8,924 nucleotides of DNA from Caldifarciminota bacterium (GTDB lineage Bacteria; Hydrothermota; Hydrothermia; S141-80), in contig WFYF01000246.1 of the NCBI GenBank assembly GCA_015490255.1, positions 1-8,924 on the forward strand, read 5' to 3'. The notes under the pieces are model-generated. The model did not search any database, was not told the DNA's origin, and saw only the letters and a program-made list of their open reading frames with translations. The position numbers and the translations under genes were made by a program. Within the stretch, counting starts at the first letter, position 1; each line of letters starts with the position of its first letter. Positions 7,154 to 8,924 of this stretch are shown piece by piece.

Positions 7154-7451
7154 ATCCTGCGAGTTGTTTCAGTTCATCCGCTGCGGCCTTCCCGGTGAGC
7201 CGCACCACCAGGAGAAAGATGGCCAGTCCCACCGCCACCTCCGCCACCGTTACCGCGATTCCCAGGAAGGCAAGGGAAGCCGCAGACAGGGCACCATACG
7301 CCCAGGCAAAGGTGAGCAACGCCAGATTCACGCCGTTGAAAAGAAGCTCAATGGAGAGCAGGAGAGCAACCACATGGCGTCGGGACAGCACACCGAAAAT
7401 CCCGGTGGCAAACATCCATGCGGAGAGGAAAAGAAGCGCCCGGAAACTCAT
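7152..7451 (-). CDS. nuoK: NADH-quinone oxidoreductase subunit K
   Basis: This is a small three-helix membrane subunit that carries the central-axis glutamates used in proton translocation. It has 99 residues, the normal length. Glu35 lies in L-L-L-S-I-E-L-L-F-N-G-V-N-L and Glu71 in V-T-V-A-E-V-A-V-G-L-A-I, matching the two buried glutamates of E. coli NuoK (Glu36 and Glu72). The start overlaps the nuoJ TGA by 4 bp (7448-7451), with GGAGG (7458-7462) 6 nt upstream. The stop is TAA at 7152-7154. Confidence 0.97.
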   Translation of the reverse strand: MSFRALLFLSAWMFATGIFGVLSRRHVVALLLSIELLFNGVNLALLTFAWAYGALSAASLAFLGIAVTVAEVAVGLAIFLLVVRLTGKAAADELKQLAG

Positions 7452-7921
7452 CCTTCGCCTCCCTGTTTGCGGGCCACGGCCAGCGCACCGAAAAGGGCTG
7501 CCAGAAGGAGGAGAGACAGGATCTCAAAGGCGAGCGCTCCCTCGCGGAAGAAATAGGCAGCGAACACGTCCACCGGGATGGTGCGCGGTTCAGGAGGCTC
7601 CGGAAGGCGGGCGGTGAGGGAGAGCAGAGCGAAAAACACCAGCAGGGCAGCGATCAGTCCCTGGGCGGGTCGGTGAAACACCGTGGACAGCTCGGGCTTT
7701 CCTGAAAGCATCACCGCGAAGATCACCAGGGTGAGCACACCGCCCGTATAGAGGAGAATCTGGACCGCCGAAAAGATGGGAGACATTCCGAGATAGAGAA
7801 AGCCCGTGCCCACCAGGGCGAAGGCCAGGAAATAGGCCGCACGGAACACGCTCCGGGACAGCACCACCCCCAGGGAAGCTGCCATCACCAGCACCACGAG
7901 CAGGGTGAACACCGGATTCAT
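7448..7921 (-). CDS. nuoJ: NADH-quinone oxidoreductase subunit J
   Basis: This membrane subunit, 157 residues, has five hydrophobic segments at about 4-22, 27-45, 52-72, 86-104 and 129-150. The third contains Q-I-L-L-Y-T-G-G-V-L-T-L-V-I-F-A-V-M-L, the NuoJ signature region that in other complexes forms a pi-bulge helix coupling quinone chemistry to pumping. The last helix reads F-E-I-L-S-L-L-L-L-A-A-L-F-G-A, as is typical. The start at 7921 overlaps the nuoI TGA (ATGA, 7918-7921), with a modest SD (GGGAG at 7929-7933) 7 nt upstream. The same frame continues open upstream to 8140, but that part is polar and Pro/Arg-rich, runs antisense-like within nuoI, and is not part of NuoJ. Confidence 0.95.
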   Translation of the reverse strand: MNPVFTLLVVLVMAASLGVVLSRSVFRAAYFLAFALVGTGFLYLGMSPIFSAVQILLYTGGVLTLVIFAVMLSGKPELSTVFHRPAQGLIAALLVFFALLSLTARLPEPPEPRTIPVDVFAAYFFREGALAFEILSLLLLAALFGALAVARKQGGEG

Positions 7922-8448
7922 GCGGGTTCTCCCTTTTTGGGACTGGTCCATTCCCGGATTCGTTCGCCGGTGGTGAAGGAGAGGAGTTCCGGGTTTTCCA
8001 GGGCGCGCCTTCCGTTCTCCAGAAGCTTTTCCTTCGTATAGAAGAGGTCTTCCCGGGAGAAACCGGGGGTGTGGAGCTCCCGCAGCATCACGATGGCGTC
8101 GGTGGGACAGACCTGGACACAGAGCTCGCACTGCATGCACGCCTGGAAGTTCAGGGTAAAGGACTCCGCATAGGTGGCTCCTTTGCCGTTTTTCCGGGGC
8201 TCACCTTTCACCATTTTCACCGAAATGATCTGTGAGGGGCAGATGAACTCACAGAGGCGGCATCCGATGCAATTCTCCTCTCCGGTCTCCGGATCTATGG
8301 TGAGGGCGAACCCTCCTGCCCGCCAGGAGCGTGGCACCGGTCGCTGCTCGTAGGGGTACATCACGGTGATGGGGCGCCGGAATAGGTTCCGCAACGTCAC
8401 CCCCATCGCCTTCAGGCTTCCCCGAACAATCACCTTCAACGAAGCCAT
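7918..8448 (-). CDS. nuoI: NADH-quinone oxidoreductase subunit I (two 4Fe-4S clusters)
   Basis: This peripheral-arm subunit passes electrons through clusters N6a and N6b toward N2 and quinone. It has 176 residues. The two ferredoxin motifs are C-I-G-C-R-L-C-E-F-I-C-P (Cys60, 63, 66 and 70) and C-M-Q-C-E-L-C-V-Q-V-C-P (Cys104, 107, 110 and 114), so all eight ligands are present. The N-terminal G-V-T-L-R-N-L-F-R-R-P-I-T-V-M-Y-P segment is the family's membrane-contact helix and loop. A C-terminal tail of about 50 residues is charged. The start at 8448 lies inside nuoH (13-bp overlap) and is supported by AGGAGG (8455-8460) 6 nt upstream. Confidence 0.97.
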   Translation of the reverse strand: MASLKVIVRGSLKAMGVTLRNLFRRPITVMYPYEQRPVPRSWRAGGFALTIDPETGEENCIGCRLCEFICPSQIISVKMVKGEPRKNGKGATYAESFTLNFQACMQCELCVQVCPTDAIVMLRELHTPGFSREDLFYTKEKLLENGRRALENPELLSFTTGERIREWTSPKKGEPA

Positions 8449-8924
8449 GGTATGCCTCCTCTCAGCGTGAGAAACGCAGCAAGGAGCAGGTTGATAAAGG
8501 CAATCGGGAACAGCACCTTCCAGTTCAGAGCCAGGGCCTGGTCAATTCGCAGGCGGATAAAACTCCACCGGATCCACAGGATGAGCAGAAACACCCCCAG
8601 CGCCTTCAAAAGAAGCCACAGGGCGCCGGGCAACCCCGGCCCCAGATAGCCTCCGAAAAACAGGGTGGCCGCCAGGAGGGAGAGCACAAAGGTGTGGGCA
8701 TATTCCCCGGCATAGAACAGGGCGAATTTGATGCCGGAATATTCCGTGTTATACGCCGCAATGAGCTCGGACTCCGCCTCAATGAGATCCAGAGGAGTCT
8801 TGTTCATCTCAGCGAGAGCGGCGATGAGAAACACCAGAAAACTCACCGTGCCCACCGGGAAGGCCAGGACCATGGGGAGGGTGTGCTGGGCCTCCACCAG
8901 ATCCACCAGCCGGAAACTGCCCAC
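8436..8924 (-). CDS. nuoH: NADH-quinone oxidoreductase subunit H, C-terminal part (truncated by window edge)
   Basis: This is the membrane subunit that helps form the quinone chamber. Only the last 162 residues are present. The frame is open to the right edge, where the terminal GTG is an internal codon, not a start. The family hallmark loop is present but divergent: A-E-M-N-K-T-P-L-D-L-I-E-A-E-S-E-L-I-A-A, then Y-N-T-E-Y-S-G (residues 39-65 of the fragment). Commonly this reads E-x-N-R-A-P-F-D-L-P-E-A-E-S-E-L-V-A-G. The acidic residues that matter for coupling are kept. The C-terminal R-L-R-I-D-Q-A and N-W-K-V-L-F-P motifs are typical. Full-length NuoH is usually about 320-430 residues, so at least half the gene lies outside. 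Confidence 0.96.
   Translation of the reverse strand: MGSFRLVDLVEAQHTLPMVLAFPVGTVSFLVFLIAALAEMNKTPLDLIEAESELIAAYNTEYSGIKFALFYAGEYAHTFVLSLLAATLFFGGYLGPGLPGALWLLLKALGVFLLILWIRWSFIRLRIDQALALNWKVLFPIAFINLLLAAFLTLRGGIPWLR
8455..8460 (-). promoter_or_regulatory. Ribosome binding site for nuoI
   Basis: The minus strand reads AGGAGG 6 nt before the nuoI ATG, inside the 3' end of nuoH. It decides the nuoI start at 8448 and confirms the 13-bp gene overlap. Confidence 0.85.

Noticed and set aside
3930..7617. Long plus-strand frames opposite nuoM, nuoL and nuoK (3930-5432, 5527-6180, 6316-7617)
   Set aside because: They are antisense to strongly conserved complex I genes, with His/Glu/Gly-rich composition typical of shadow frames.
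1..8924. CRISPR arrays, tRNA/rRNA genes, insertion sequences
   Set aside because: I saw no regular direct repeats, no tRNA-like cloverleaf and no transposase. Apart from 105-177 the window is packed with protein-coding genes.

Overview
The window is the 3' half of a bacterial NADH-quinone oxidoreductase (complex I, nuo) operon on the minus strand. It runs from a truncated nuoH at the right edge down to nuoN, and two non-nuo genes are joined directly to its end. Coding density is nearly complete. The sequence is GC-rich, and almost every gene has a good Shine-Dalgarno (SD) site inside the end of the previous gene. It looks like a metagenomic or isolate contig of a respiring bacterium with an H-I-J-K-L-M-N gene order. 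No base-level signal identifies the taxon. The NuoI, NuoM and NuoH motif variants remind me of Chloroflexota or Geobacter-type complexes, but this is recollection and only tentative.

Layout, right to left (minus strand): nuoH (8924-8436, 5' part missing), nuoI (8448-7918), nuoJ (7921-7448), nuoK (7451-7152), nuoL (7140-5308), nuoM (5294-3786), nuoN (3783-2395), a receiver-like/DUF4388/roadblock cytoplasmic protein (2393-1260), and a polytopic membrane protein of unknown function (1263-178). Junctions are 4-bp ATGA overlaps (I/J, J/K, roadblock/membrane protein), a 13-bp overlap (H/I), or gaps of 1-13 bp. The whole set therefore looks like one transcription unit.

At the left end, bases 1-18 are a Tn5/Nextera mosaic-end adapter, which is sequencing residue and not genome. 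A short plus-strand reading frame ending at 104 looks like the last codons of a convergent gene. Between it and the nuo unit lies a strong GC-rich hairpin followed by TTTT (130-166), best read as the terminator between convergent units.

Functionally, NuoH/J/K/L/M/N form the membrane proton-pumping arm and NuoI carries two 4Fe-4S clusters toward the quinone site. The two observations most worth following up are the NuoM subunit, which has lost the canonical TM7 lysine, and the roadblock/DUF4388 protein plus its membrane partner at the end of the operon, which may form a regulatory or localisation module linked to complex I.
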